NCBI GenBank assembly: GCA_963675945.1
Contig: OY780932.1
Coordinates: forward strand, 1,674,001 to 1,738,000
Origin: G963556115 sp963675945
GTDB taxonomy: Bacteria; Planctomycetota; SZUA-567
Direction of reading: 5' to 3'
Length of the DNA stretch: 64,000 bases
Below the pieces are notes generated by a model. It searched no databases and was not told the origin of the DNA. It saw only the letters and a list, made by a program, of their open reading frames with translations. The position numbers were made by a program, and so were the translations under genes. This document shows positions 42,582 through 51,970 of this stretch, in pieces (position 1 is the stretch's first letter; each line of letters starts with the position of its first letter).

Positions 42582-43001
42582 TCAAGCGGTTGAGCCTGCA
42601 GGAGGTGCACGTGGAAAGGTGGCGGTGTCTGCGGCCAGGATGTAGGGTTGCCGGTAGGTCTTCACTGCTTCGGTATATCGCATAACCGTAATTGTAAGAT
42701 TGGTATTCTGGGGCTGGGTAAAACCGGTGTAGATCGCTGTATACATCTGGCAGAGCGGGCAGCGCTCGCTCTCATGGCGGTGCGGCGGCTGGGGGCGGGT
42801 CGGCTTGGGCTGAGGCCTATTAAGCTTGAGTTGGGCGCAGAATCGGCTGAGAGGTTTGCTGGTTGCGCAGTGAATTCGCTGCTTGCTGGTGCAGCTACAA
42901 CTGCTGAGATGGAGCAGGTGCAGGAGCGGGGCGGTTATAATCAGCAGGGCTGCAAAGAGAGCGGGCAGGGCTGCTCTGAGCCTCAAGGTTCGTCTCAACA
43001 T
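42582..43001 (-). CDS. Small membrane-anchored Cys/His-rich protein, possibly DUF2946-like
   Basis: The 139-residue protein has one N-terminal hydrophobic helix (LRAALPALFAALLIITAPLL), then an extracytoplasmic part with CSCTSKQ and a basic Pro-rich stretch. PPHRHESERCPLCQMYTAIY then combines HRH with CPLC. This pattern resembles DUF2946-type proteins often found near metal transport genes. It lies upstream of znuA on the same strand, with about 130 bp between. A competing + strand frame (42648-43031) lacks any such features. Assignment is tentative. Confidence 0.5.
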   Translation of the reverse strand: MLRRTLRLRAALPALFAALLIITAPLLHLLHLSSCSCTSKQRIHCATSKPLSRFCAQLKLNRPQPKPTRPQPPHRHESERCPLCQMYTAIYTGFTQPQNTNLTITVMRYTEAVKTYRQPYILAADTATFPRAPPAGSTA

Positions 43002-43227
43002 AGTAAGCGCATTGCCTCTAGGTATAAGTAGTAAGTCGTCAGCATTAACTATACGCTCTGCTCCGGCCTTGTCAAGGAGAATATGTCGGTAGTGATCATG
43101 CCGGAGTTGGGTTGAAAGGGGGCGCAGAATACCGGAGGCGGGAGTTTTTTTATTGACGGGAGTTTGTCTCTGCGGTAGAGTCTGGATAGGGCTGACGGAA
43201 TAAACGGTAACGGCAAAGGAGAAGAGG

Positions 43228-44121
43228 ATGGAGAGTGTGAGGCTAGTGATGCTGGTAGAGAATACTACCTGTTGTGAGCAGCTAACCCCGGAGCATGGGC
43301 TGGCGGTGTATATCGAGGCCGGTGAGGTGCGCGGGCTCTATGATACCGGGAATGCCAATCCGCCGCTGCTGGTGGAGAATGCCGGGAAGCTCGGAGTAGA
43401 ACTGGATGGATTGGATTGGGTCGCTATCAGCCATGGTCATAACGACCATGGTGGTGGCATCGGTGATCTGCTGACTTATATCTCGCGCCCTGTAGTTATG
43501 CATTTCGGTAGCGGGGCGCTCATTAAAAAGTATTCGCGTAAACCGAATAAGCCGCTGGAGGACAAATTTCTATTGCTCTCTAAAGCAGAGATGCAGGATA
43601 AAGGGGGGCGGTTACAGGAGCATGCGGCCGGTTGCAGCGAATTGAGTCCGGGGATTTATTATTTTGGCCCGTCGCCGATGCTCGACCCGTATGAGCTTAT
43701 TCCGGAGCGCCATGTTATTGCGACTGCGAACCCGGGTGAACTGGTGCAGGATGATTTTAACGACGAGCGGACTCTGGCGCTGGATACCGGTGACGGTATC
43801 ATAATTATTACCGGTTGTGCACATCGTGGGGTGATAAATATTATTCGGCAGGTGCAGGAGTTATTCCCGGGTAAGGGGATCAGGGCGGTACTCGGGGGTT
43901 TTCACCTTATGGATCAGGAGGATACCGTGATCAACTATATCGCTGCTGAACTGCTAAAGCTGGAGGTGGGGGCGGTTGGCCTGGCGCACTGCACCGGCGC
44001 GCGGGCAATGGAGTTGCTCGGGGCGCAGCTTGGGGCGAAGAGCTTTCATTTCTCCACCGGGGTTGAGGTTATTTTCAGTCCGGGAAGTCCAGGCATAGAG
44101 GTGCGCCCGGTACTCGACTGA
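43228..44121 (+). CDS. MBL-fold metallohydrolase, dihydropterin-ribofuranosylaminobenzene-phosphate-synthase-like
   Basis: The 297-residue protein carries the metallo-beta-lactamase signature SHGHNDHGGG (HxHxDH, residues 69-78), a later histidine in ITGCAHRGVINI, and GGFHLMDQED near the C-terminal third with AHCTGARAME. This arrangement matches the COG1237 group, often annotated as 7,8-dihydropterin-6-methyl-4-(beta-D-ribofuranosyl)-aminobenzene-5-phosphate synthase, although most bacterial members are uncharacterised. Two metal ions are expected. GGAG lies before the start, and it is alone in its transcription unit. Confidence 0.85.
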   Translation: MESVRLVMLVENTTCCEQLTPEHGLAVYIEAGEVRGLYDTGNANPPLLVENAGKLGVELDGLDWVAISHGHNDHGGGIGDLLTYISRPVVMHFGSGALIKKYSRKPNKPLEDKFLLLSKAEMQDKGGRLQEHAAGCSELSPGIYYFGPSPMLDPYELIPERHVIATANPGELVQDDFNDERTLALDTGDGIIIITGCAHRGVINIIRQVQELFPGKGIRAVLGGFHLMDQEDTVINYIAAELLKLEVGAVGLAHCTGARAMELLGAQLGAKSFHFSTGVEVIFSPGSPGIEVRPVLD

Positions 44122-44222
44122 AGCACGAGTCGCCCCGGGGCTTCCGGGTAGAAGTCGCGGTTGTGGGCGTAGATTAGGTGAATTTCCTCCTGCTGATTTG
44201 GTTTACTGCCGGAGGCGAGAGC

Positions 44223-45047
44223 TTAGAGTCGTATATTGATTCTGGCGGCATTGTCGCGGTTGACGGTGCGCATGAAGTGTACCGCCGGCAGTCCAAAGAG
44301 CATACAGTAGTAGTCGCTGGTCTGATTGGACATAATATCTTTCTTGTAGCTGGGTAGGAGTTCCAGTGCATACTTTAGCCTGCCGCACCAGGTAGTTCCG
44401 ATACCGTGAGCTGTAGCCAGCAGTTCGAAATAACTCAGAGCGATTATGACATCATGCAGCGAGGCTACTGGGTTGTCCCTGTCGGCTGAGATGATGAGCA
44501 GGTGCGGCGCGGTACGGAAGATGAGATCCTTACGGCTGTTGAGCCATTCTCTGGTACTGACGGCGAGAATCTGCTGCTCCGGGGTGAAGCCTACCTCCTG
44601 GGAATACTCGACCAGGCTCTGCATCAGGTGTTCTCTGAAACGGTGCATCTTCTCAAGACTGCCGATGACATCGAAGACCAGTCCGCGGTTATTCATGGCG
44701 GTGGGGGCGTTGGCGACGGTGTGCAGGAGGCGGAGGATGGTCTCCTGGTCGATATTCTGCTGTCGGTAACTGCGGACACTCCGGCGCGCCCGGAGCAGGA
44801 GTTCCAGGCTCTGACGATCCGGCAGGTCGCTGACCTCGAAATCGGTGCTGTCCAGCTCCGGGTTGAGTCCGAAAATTGATATTGCTGCCTGTGGGCAGAC
44901 CGCAAAGCAATGTTGGCACTCATAGCAGCGGGTTGTATCAATGACGATCCCTGCTTCATTATTCAGGCTGAGTGCTCCGCGTGAGCAGGTCGCAACGCAG
45001 CGCCCGCAGCGGGTACAGGCGGTATTATCAACTTTGAAGCGGTGCAT
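44223..45047 (-). CDS. Nitroreductase-family protein with N-terminal 2x[4Fe-4S] ferredoxin domain
   Basis: The 274 residues start at the ATG at 45047, with AGGAG upstream. Residues 9-55 hold two CxxCxxC...C sets (CTRCGRCVATC and CYECQHCFAVCP), a bacterial ferredoxin domain. Residues 85-270 are an FMN nitroreductase domain with RRSVRSYRQQNID and HDVIIALSYFELLATAHGIG, and TWCGRL. Such fusions pass electrons from ferredoxin clusters to FMN and are common in strict anaerobes. The physiological acceptor is unknown. Confidence 0.9.
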   Translation of the reverse strand: MHRFKVDNTACTRCGRCVATCSRGALSLNNEAGIVIDTTRCYECQHCFAVCPQAAISIFGLNPELDSTDFEVSDLPDRQSLELLLRARRSVRSYRQQNIDQETILRLLHTVANAPTAMNNRGLVFDVIGSLEKMHRFREHLMQSLVEYSQEVGFTPEQQILAVSTREWLNSRKDLIFRTAPHLLIISADRDNPVASLHDVIIALSYFELLATAHGIGTTWCGRLKYALELLPSYKKDIMSNQTSDYYCMLFGLPAVHFMRTVNRDNAARINIRL

Positions 45048-45341
45048 CACCTACACTCCTTTCTCTCGTTTGGTCTTGGCTTGCCTGTCTGATCCTGCTT
45101 TGGACAGGTTTCGAGTATGAAAAAATACAATATATTTATTCACTAATAGCATATTATTCTTGCAAGTGCAACTAGAAATTCTGCTTATCTTGAGATTATT
45201 TGCCATAGGTGCAGAGTTGGACTCGGTACTTCGGTATGACAGAGTTCGGTTGAGGTTGACGGAAGCAAAAATTCGGGGGAGCGCAGTAGCAGTTGCGGCT
45301 GCAGGCGGGTTTTGTGAATGAGCATTTTTTTCCAATAGTTA
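45048..45341. other. Intergenic region upstream of the nitroreductase and HD-GYP genes
   Basis: No gene seen. This divergent spacer should hold the nitroreductase promoter; only the + strand promoter further right matches consensus well. Confidence 0.35.
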
Positions 45342-45369
45342 TTGACAAATATTCAGAAGTTGTTATAAC
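45342..45369 (+). promoter_or_regulatory. Sigma70-type promoter for the HD-GYP gene
   Basis: TTGACA and TATAAC are separated by 16 bases, about 150 bp before the start codon. Confidence 0.5.
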
Positions 45370-45516
45370 TTAGAGAAAGCTAACTTGTTTTCCGTTTTTT
45401 TTCCGAGCCGCAGGGTTGGGCAGAGGGAAGGGAAAATTCTGCTTTGATGCTGTCCTCCGGCATTGGCAGGAGGCGTCCGGTTTATATATTTATTAATAAA
45501 TGTCAAGGATCCTGGC

Positions 45517-46224
45517 ATGGTCGATAAGTATGGTAGCTTTGAGTCTTTTAGAAGTTTTGTCACTAGATCTACCCAGCAGACCCAATTAGAGCAGGAGGTC
45601 ATCCGCTCGCGGGTTAGTCATTTGGATATTCCGTCGGATGTCGGCATACATTTCCTGGTCGATATGATTACCCTGCTGCTCAACCTCTATGATCCCTATA
45701 CCGCCCGGCATTCGCATCGGGTCGCGTTTCTGGCTGAGAAGATTTCCCGGGAGTATTCCCGCACCGAGCGCGAGCATCAGCGGACGCATATCGCCGCACA
45801 CCTCCATGACATCGGCAAGATCGGTATCTCCACCCAGATTCTCAATAAGGCTACGCCGTTGACTGCAGAGGAGTTTGAGTTGATCAAGCATCACTCCCTC
45901 TACGGTTATAGCGTAATCAGCCGCTTGGAATTTTTGACTCCTATCGCCAAGATCGTCTTGCACCATCATGAACGCTTCGACGGTAAAGGTTATCCCCATG
46001 GCATCAGCGGAACAGCTATTCCCTTTGATTCACGTATTATTGCGGTGGCAGATTCCTTTGATGCAATGACCACCGACCGGCCGTATCATAAGGGTTTGAC
46101 CTCGGAGGAGGCGGTTTGCGAGGTGTGCAGCTGTGCCGGTAAGCAGTTTGACCCTGAGGTTGTTGAAAAATTCGAAGGCCTTTATAGCCGTACCTGCCTG
46201 GAACTTCCAGATGTCTTTGAGTGA
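45517..46224 (+). CDS. HD-GYP domain protein, probable c-di-GMP phosphodiesterase
   Basis: The start at 45517 has AGGA upstream; the protein has 235 residues. The HD-GYP domain occupies most of it. RHSHRVAFLAEKI is followed by the HD pair in AAHLHDIGKIGIS, HHSLYGYSVI, HHHERFDGKGYPHGI with the GYP motif intact, and ADSFDAMTTDRPYHKG. All metal ligands appear present, so it should hydrolyse c-di-GMP to GMP or pGpG. The short N-terminal part (about 45 residues) is unassigned, and no receiver or sensor domain is fused. It can counter the GGEEF cyclase at 7.7-10.4 kb. Confidence 0.9.
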   Translation: MVDKYGSFESFRSFVTRSTQQTQLEQEVIRSRVSHLDIPSDVGIHFLVDMITLLLNLYDPYTARHSHRVAFLAEKISREYSRTEREHQRTHIAAHLHDIGKIGISTQILNKATPLTAEEFELIKHHSLYGYSVISRLEFLTPIAKIVLHHHERFDGKGYPHGISGTAIPFDSRIIAVADSFDAMTTDRPYHKGLTSEEAVCEVCSCAGKQFDPEVVEKFEGLYSRTCLELPDVFE

Positions 46225-46609
46225 AGTCGTAGCGCTGAATGGTTGCGGTGACTAGTTGTGTTGCTGGTACTGGCGAGACACGTTTTGTATTTGTAGCGTT
46301 TAATACCTGAAACCGGTTTTAGCGGTTGCACCTTTCTGGTGCTTACTGTAGCGAGAGTACCGGATGCCAGGGTCTGGTGCCTGTTTGAAGTATCGGGATG
46401 AGCTATGCGTAATTATGGAATTATCAAAAAATACCGGTATTATCTCGTCTTGAAGCAATTTTTTACTTTTGTGCTGTTGAAAAAAAGGTATTATGGAGCA
46501 ATACTCCGGCGGGTAGGGTCTTTGCTGGAATAATGTAAATAATATCAGGGTATTTCACGGGTTAGTGACTGCACCTGCCAGCCGGGTGCCAGCAGCACGG
46601 AGGAGAAAA
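46225..46609. other. Intergenic region before the zinc-ribbon permease
   Basis: There is a small GCACC/GGTGC hairpin near 46325-46341. No gene was seen. Confidence 0.35.
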
Positions 46610-47686
46610 ATGTTCTGCCCTAATTGTGGCGCGGCCTATGTCAGCGATCATGAATTCTGCAAGGTCTGCGGTACACCCTCCTCAGAGTTTCTGAGTACTG
46701 CAGATAATAAGGTGCCGTCAGAGTCTGAGATCGCCGCCAACTTCAAGATTGTGGACTTTAATTTCTGTATCCAGTCCGGGCTGCTGGTAACCATGTTGGT
46801 TATTCTGTATCTGAGTACGGCCTTGGGGTATATCCCTAATCCTGAGGATTTCTTCAGAAATCTGGCTTTTCTGGGGATTGTCGCGGTCGGACTCGGGATT
46901 GTTATGATCGAGGGGAATTTCGATGTGTCACTGGGAGCGATAATTGCTCTCTCTAATCTCTGTGTCGGGATCTTTTATAATTATTATGAGTTGCCCCTGT
47001 ACCAGGCTTGCGGGTTGGCGTTACTGATAAGTATGCTCTGCGGGGTGGTTACGTCGGTATTTGTCGGATTGCTCAAGGTGCCGTCGGTACTGGTTACGCT
47101 CCTGCAGATGTTCGGTATAATCGCTTTTGTTACCTTGAAATCCGAGTTTTTCAACGGATATATCTACCTTCCAGGGTATTTTTTCGAGTTCGGGCAACTC
47201 TGGGTGATAGCGGTGATCTTTGCAGTAGTCTTCTGTCTGGGGGTTCTGCTCTTCTTCACCCCGGTTGGAAAATTTCTGGGTTCGGTTGCAACTCAGAAGA
47301 ATATTGTGGCTAAAATCAGCTTCAAACCGGTGCTGCTAGTATATCTGATCTCCTCCTTTCTCGCCGGTTGTGTTGGAGTACTCGTTACAGCTACCTATAG
47401 AGCCTATGTACCGACGGAGTGTGCCGATTATGAGCTTTATGCTCTGGCTGCGGTATTTATGGGAGGGGTAAATCTCTTCAGGATCAAACGGAGTAGTTTT
47501 GGCATTATGCTTGGGATCATGGCGGGAGTGATATTTATGGGGCTGATCGGGGTCTATTGGGGCGACAGCTTTCCGCATCATAGTGCGTTGTACAAGTACA
47601 GGTTGACAGTACTGGTGATAATCGCGGGTATGATTATTCGCGATGTGATAATACGTAATCTTAATTCTCGAAAGGCATCGGCTTAA
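46610..47686 (+). CDS. RbsC-type ABC permease-like protein with N-terminal zinc ribbon, orphan
   Basis: The start at 46610 is fixed by GGAGGAG seven bases upstream. Residues 1-25 are a zinc ribbon (MFCPNCGAAYVSDHEFCKVC). After a linker, residues 60-350 contain about nine hydrophobic helices in the pattern of ribose-type (BPD_transp_2) permeases. These include IVAVGLGIVMIEGNFDVSLGA, corresponding to the GGIDLSVG segment, KVPSVLVTLLQMFG, and AAVFMGGVNLFRIKRSSFGI matching the VIGGAS region. The expected EAA-like coupling residues are hard to judge. No ABC ATPase or binding protein is within 10 kb. It may be a degenerate permease used in another way. The zinc ribbon on a permease is unusual. Confidence 0.7.
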   Translation: MFCPNCGAAYVSDHEFCKVCGTPSSEFLSTADNKVPSESEIAANFKIVDFNFCIQSGLLVTMLVILYLSTALGYIPNPEDFFRNLAFLGIVAVGLGIVMIEGNFDVSLGAIIALSNLCVGIFYNYYELPLYQACGLALLISMLCGVVTSVFVGLLKVPSVLVTLLQMFGIIAFVTLKSEFFNGYIYLPGYFFEFGQLWVIAVIFAVVFCLGVLLFFTPVGKFLGSVATQKNIVAKISFKPVLLVYLISSFLAGCVGVLVTATYRAYVPTECADYELYALAAVFMGGVNLFRIKRSSFGIMLGIMAGVIFMGLIGVYWGDSFPHHSALYKYRLTVLVIIAGMIIRDVIIRNLNSRKASA

Positions 47687-47815
47687 TTGTCTGGGTTGTC
47701 GGTTGGTGTTGATTTACTGCTAGTATTTGCTGTAAGTAATAATTTGTGGGTGGCTTGGGGTTTTAATATAATCGTGGCTTGAAGGTTATGCAGAATTTAG
47801 CGGGGGAAGAAAAGT

Positions 47816-47853
47816 ATGCCCTGTAGCCGGGTGGCTGCAGGGTATATTATTTT
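47816..47853 (+). terminator. Terminator-like hairpin after the permease
   Basis: ATGCCCTGTAGCC pairs with GGCTGCAGGGTAT around a four-base loop (one G-U pair), followed by ATTATTTTG. It is a strong stem with a weak T tail. The rest of the 353-bp gap to the next gene shows nothing. Confidence 0.55.
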
Positions 47854-48039
47854 GCTACATAAGGAGTTGTTATATTATGTACTGAGAATCTCCGGTTTGG
47901 GATGTATGGTTGTATATTTAAATTATATTACATATGTGTATTATTGAGAAAAATGTCTTGAAAAAATTTTTTCCTGCGTTTATACATTAAGTTTGAGGTA
48001 TAATTGTGCTAGGTATTCTTCTGTTATATGAGGAGTTGT

Positions 48040-51000
48040 ATGCTGACACTAAATGAACTGGTGAGCCCGGGGTTGACCGGTAAGGCACGCAGAATAATTG
48101 AGGCGCCGGGGACACTGGCGCAGAAACTTGCCGTGCTCCTGAAGTCTCTGCAAGAGAGCCTGGAGCTGGTCTCGGCGGTTCTGATCGAGGTAGAAGCAAT
48201 TCCACTATCCGCCTATTGCCAACAGGTACCGGAATTTGTTCGGGGGTATTGGGGTGAGCCCCAGGAGCCGGATCTAACGATACTTGCCGGATTGATTGAA
48301 ACGCAGCTTTATGGTGAGGGTGCAGAGTATGCTGAAACCGGGAGTCGCTGGTGTGCGCTTAAACAGGTAAAAGCGGCTGCGGATTGTACAAGCAAGACCG
48401 AGTCGGTAATTCTGGCCGGGAGTGCGGCGCTGGCTTTGTTTGCGCTCGGTAGCGGCGACTCAGTTGAGGCCTTGCTCCTGCTCAGCAGCACGGCGGCGGT
48501 AGAAACTGTGCAGGAGGGGCGCCTCTGGCTAGAGGATTATTGCGCTCGTCTCTGGGGGCTGCTGGCGCGGGTTGGTCTGGAGCAGGAACTTGTCTGGCAG
48601 CGCCGTTACTCTGCTATGCGTGACCGGGTGGCAGAACTCTTTAGATCTGCAGGTGCTGATTCAAGCAGTTTTTTTTCCGGAGTTGCAGAGTTGCTGCCAG
48701 GGTATATGAACTACCCTGAGTATGGTTTCTGCAGGTTACAGTATCTGGAAACGGAGTATGCCTCAAGTAATTATCCGGGGGTGCGAGATAGAGCAGGTTG
48801 TGGTTATTCCACCAGCTTTGAGCTTCGGCTCTATAACGCCAGAGAGGTCTGTGGTTATATACAAATCGGTTATGCTGTGGGCGTGGAGACGGACGAAGAT
48901 GTTCTGCTGGTGCCGCCGGAGCTGGAACTGCTGGAAGGAGCGGCTGAGTTACTACAGACCTTTATTACGGTGCTCTTTGACGAGCCGAGATTTCACGGTG
49001 AGAATAATGAGTTGCAGGCAATTTTTGAGGGCATGTCGGTGCTGCTGATCGTGGTAGATAAGCAGATGCAGATTGTCAATAGCAATAAGGTGGCGCTGCA
49101 GCTTATTGGAGTGCCATTGGCTGAAATCCGGGGGCTGTCGGTAGGGGAGGCGCTCAGGTGTGTAAATCTGTCTGCGGCACCACTCGGGTGTGGTACCGGC
49201 AGACTCTGCAAGAGCTGTCGGCTCCGGAGGCTTGCAGAGCAGACACTGCGCAGCGGAGAAGCAGTTATCAGGCATGAGGTCTTCTTGAAGCTGGGATCAG
49301 ATGTAGAGCCGAAGGCACTCTGCTTGCTGGCCTCTACCCATCCGCTGATTATTCGCGGGCAGCAGAATGTTCTGATATCGTTGGAGGACGTCACTGATAT
49401 GCGCAGGCAGGAGAAGCAGGTGCGTGATAGTGAGGAGCTGCTCCGAACTCTGGTTACTACCTTGCCGGATGTGGTGACCAGGGTTGATCGTGAATTCAGG
49501 TATATGTATATCTCGCCGATCATTATGCGTTTTTTTGTGATTGATATTATTGATGTCAAGGGTAAGCGAGCGAGTGAATTGAATCTGCCCAGTGATTTCT
49601 GTGAATTGAGCGAAATCAAATTCAAAGAGGTTCTGTATAATCAGGAACCTATGGAACTGGAGTTTGAGGTGCAGACGCTGCGGGGCAGAACTGTATTCAA
49701 CTGGCGGGCAAATCCTGAGTTTAATGACCAGGGTAGACTCGCTTCGATAGTAAGTATTTATCGGGATATTACCGAGACCAGGCTGGCGGAGAGTGCGGTA
49801 AAGCTCTCTCAGGAGAAGCTTGCCGCCGTATTTCATGCCACTCCGGATGCACTGCTGATGATCCGCTTTGAAGATCGGGTTATTATCGAGGCGAACAAGA
49901 CCTTTGAAATCATGTTTAAGATACCGCTGCGCGAGGTTATCGGGTCTACGACCAAGGAACTGAATATCTGGAATGATAATGCCGAACGGGATAATATCTA
50001 CTGTATGCTGGAGGAGACCAAGATGGTGGTCGAGGAGAACGTGCTCCTCAAGCGCCGGGGCGGGGAACTCTTCAATGCTGTGGTCTATGCCGAGAGTATT
50101 CATTTTACCGAGGAGGATTATATCTTTGTTTCTATGCGGGATATCTCTGATATTATCCAGCTCCATGAACAACTCCGTCAATCTGAGAAAATGTCGGCGA
50201 TCGGTCAACTTGCCGGGGGGATAGCTCATGACTTCAATAATCAGTTGACCGGTATACTCGGTTTTGCCGATATCATTTTGAGTAAGTATGACCAGCCGGG
50301 GCTCAAAGAGTATGTCGATAAGATAATCACCAGCGCCTGCCACTCGGCAAACCTTACTCAGCAGTTGTTGACCTTCTCGCGCAAGGGTCGGTATCTCTCG
50401 GAAATGATCGATATGCATGCCTGTCTGCTCCAGGTGATCAAGGTGCTTTGCCGGATGGTGGGTAAGGGTATCGAGGTCGGTTATGACTTCAATGCGGTCA
50501 GGGCGGTGGTCAAAGGTGATGAAGGACAGATACAGAGTGCGCTGCTGAATCTGGTGATGAATGCGCGTGAGGCGTTGAATAACAGCGGTGAGATCTGGAT
50601 CCAGACCTCCAATATTACGGTGGCTCAGGGCTATCATGACCGGATATGCGGTTATATCAATGCCGGTATGTACTTGCAGATTAAGATAACCGATACCGGT
50701 TCCGGGATATCCGAAGGTATACAGGATCGGATCTTCGAACCGTTCTTTACTACCAAGAAGCAGGGAGATGGGATCGGGATGGGATTACCGATGGCTTATG
50801 GGACGATTATCCGCTGTAATGGGGCTATCAAGATGGATTCGGTAGCTGGTATCGGCAGTACCTTTACCGTACTTTTACCTCTGGCTTCTAGCGATGAGAG
50901 TGGTCTGGAGCAGACGGAAACTGAGGCGCAATCCTGTTCAGATAAGAAGAGGATACTTCTGGTTGATGATGAGGATATGGCATTGATGATTTGTTCGGAG

Positions 51001-51303
51001 ATGCTCTGGCAGTTAGGGCATGAGGTGATAAGCTGTGGCAATGGCAAAGAGGCGCTGAAGATCTTTGAAACGGAGCATGCTGGTATTGATCTGGTAATTT
51101 TGGATATGGTGATGCCGGGGATGAATGGGCGGGATGTGTACCACGCTATGCGGCAGATTGCGCAAGAGGTAAAGGTGATAATCGCCTCTGGTTATAGTTC
51201 GAATAAGGATGTTTTACGGGTGCTGGAGGAAGGGGCGCTAGGTATGCTGCAGAAGCCGTTTCGCTACTCTGAGCTTTCGGGACTGGTAAACAAGTATGTG
51301 TGA
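48040..51303 (+). CDS. Soluble hybrid sensor histidine kinase (N-terminal sensor, 3 PAS, HisKA, HATPase, REC)
   Basis: The start at 48040 is chosen for AGGAG five bases before it. Of the 1087 residues, about the first 325 form an unassigned, probably GAF-like sensor. Residues 330-455 are a PAS domain with a cysteine insert, GCGTGRLCKSCRLRRL. PAS domains follow at about 465-585 and 590-705. The HisKA H-box is AHDFNNQLTGILG, then HATPase (NLVMNAREALNN, DTGSGI, GIGMGLPMAYG), then REC with Asp in VILDMVMPGMNG. The kinase core is very close to that of the hybrid kinase at 2.65-5.68 kb, so they are paralogues with different sensors. No membrane segments were seen. Confidence 0.9.
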   Translation: MLTLNELVSPGLTGKARRIIEAPGTLAQKLAVLLKSLQESLELVSAVLIEVEAIPLSAYCQQVPEFVRGYWGEPQEPDLTILAGLIETQLYGEGAEYAETGSRWCALKQVKAAADCTSKTESVILAGSAALALFALGSGDSVEALLLLSSTAAVETVQEGRLWLEDYCARLWGLLARVGLEQELVWQRRYSAMRDRVAELFRSAGADSSSFFSGVAELLPGYMNYPEYGFCRLQYLETEYASSNYPGVRDRAGCGYSTSFELRLYNAREVCGYIQIGYAVGVETDEDVLLVPPELELLEGAAELLQTFITVLFDEPRFHGENNELQAIFEGMSVLLIVVDKQMQIVNSNKVALQLIGVPLAEIRGLSVGEALRCVNLSAAPLGCGTGRLCKSCRLRRLAEQTLRSGEAVIRHEVFLKLGSDVEPKALCLLASTHPLIIRGQQNVLISLEDVTDMRRQEKQVRDSEELLRTLVTTLPDVVTRVDREFRYMYISPIIMRFFVIDIIDVKGKRASELNLPSDFCELSEIKFKEVLYNQEPMELEFEVQTLRGRTVFNWRANPEFNDQGRLASIVSIYRDITETRLAESAVKLSQEKLAAVFHATPDALLMIRFEDRVIIEANKTFEIMFKIPLREVIGSTTKELNIWNDNAERDNIYCMLEETKMVVEENVLLKRRGGELFNAVVYAESIHFTEEDYIFVSMRDISDIIQLHEQLRQSEKMSAIGQLAGGIAHDFNNQLTGILGFADIILSKYDQPGLKEYVDKIITSACHSANLTQQLLTFSRKGRYLSEMIDMHACLLQVIKVLCRMVGKGIEVGYDFNAVRAVVKGDEGQIQSALLNLVMNAREALNNSGEIWIQTSNITVAQGYHDRICGYINAGMYLQIKITDTGSGISEGIQDRIFEPFFTTKKQGDGIGMGLPMAYGTIIRCNGAIKMDSVAGIGSTFTVLLPLASSDESGLEQTETEAQSCSDKKRILLVDDEDMALMICSEMLWQLGHEVISCGNGKEALKIFETEHAGIDLVILDMVMPGMNGRDVYHAMRQIAQEVKVIIASGYSSNKDVLRVLEEGALGMLQKPFRYSELSGLVNKYV

Positions 51304-51671
51304 GTCGGGAGGTTGAGGTGGAAATTAGTGAGCATGAAGAGCATAAACGGTAGTGTCCCCGACTCAGCCGGATGAAGGTTGCCAGGTTAGCTGCGCCGGA
51401 GTCGGCTTGAGCTTCACGCCGGGTGGGTGCGTAGACCGTCAAGCCAGGTATGGAGATTATTCTGAGTGACTTGGAGTTCGCTAAGTATTAGTATGCAAGT
51501 TGGTGGGCGGGGAGAAATCAAAGGGAGCTAACTGTATCCTCGGGAAGGCGAGAGCCGCCCGGGGATATTCTGTGCATAGAGATAAATCTTGAGTGGGAGA
51601 TATGCAGTTGGGCTCGGGAGTTTACGGTATATCAGCTTTTGGAGAAATTCAGCGGTTTCGCCGGTGGGCTG
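51304..51671. other. Intergenic region downstream of the second hybrid kinase
   Basis: No supported gene was found; frames on both strands here lack recognisable features. A GGGA-rich stretch near 51530 shows no clear structure. Confidence 0.35.
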
Positions 51672-51839
51672 TCAGTCGCTAGTCAGGCGGTTGCGTCCGG
51701 TTTGCTTGCTCTGGTATAACAGCTCATCGGCACGTTTGAGGATACTGCTTGGGGTGTCGTTATCTCTGGCCAGGGTGCCGCCGAGGGAGATGATGACTTT
51801 GTGTCGGGCTATATTCAGTATAACATATTGGTTTGTTAT
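51672..51839 (-). pseudogene. C-terminal tail of a GGDEF domain (gene remnant)
   Basis: The - strand frame ends with ISLGGTLARDNDTPSSILKR, ADELLYQSKQTG and RNRLTSD before a stop. This is the well-known C-terminal segment of GGDEF domains (RAD..LY.AK..GRNR). Only 55 codons remain and an in-frame TAA lies just upstream, so no complete gene exists. Its ISGTL-like part resembles the tail of the adjacent PAS-GGDEF protein, so it may be a duplicated and truncated copy. Confidence 0.6.
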
Positions 51840-51970
51840 TTAGTAAGTGAAGGGGAGAGGAAGTTGGAAGAAAAGGTATCTGTCTGTTTGGCGCGTGGCT
51901 TGAGGAGAGGAATTTTGAGGTTTTTTTCTGGCTATTGGGGATTATTGGCGGTGCGGGGAGGCTGACCGGG

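Noticed and set aside
42648..43031. + strand frame opposite the Cys/His membrane protein
   Set aside because: It has no signal peptide, domain or ribosome site, while the - strand frame has a membrane helix and CxxC motifs.
49297..50637. 446-codon - strand frame inside the second hybrid kinase
   Set aside because: Long antisense frames arise here from the codon bias of the kinase gene; its sequence is His/Arg-rich and lacks domains.
51589..51843. + strand 84-codon frame
   Set aside because: It is the shadow of the - strand GGDEF remnant, which has clear family motifs.
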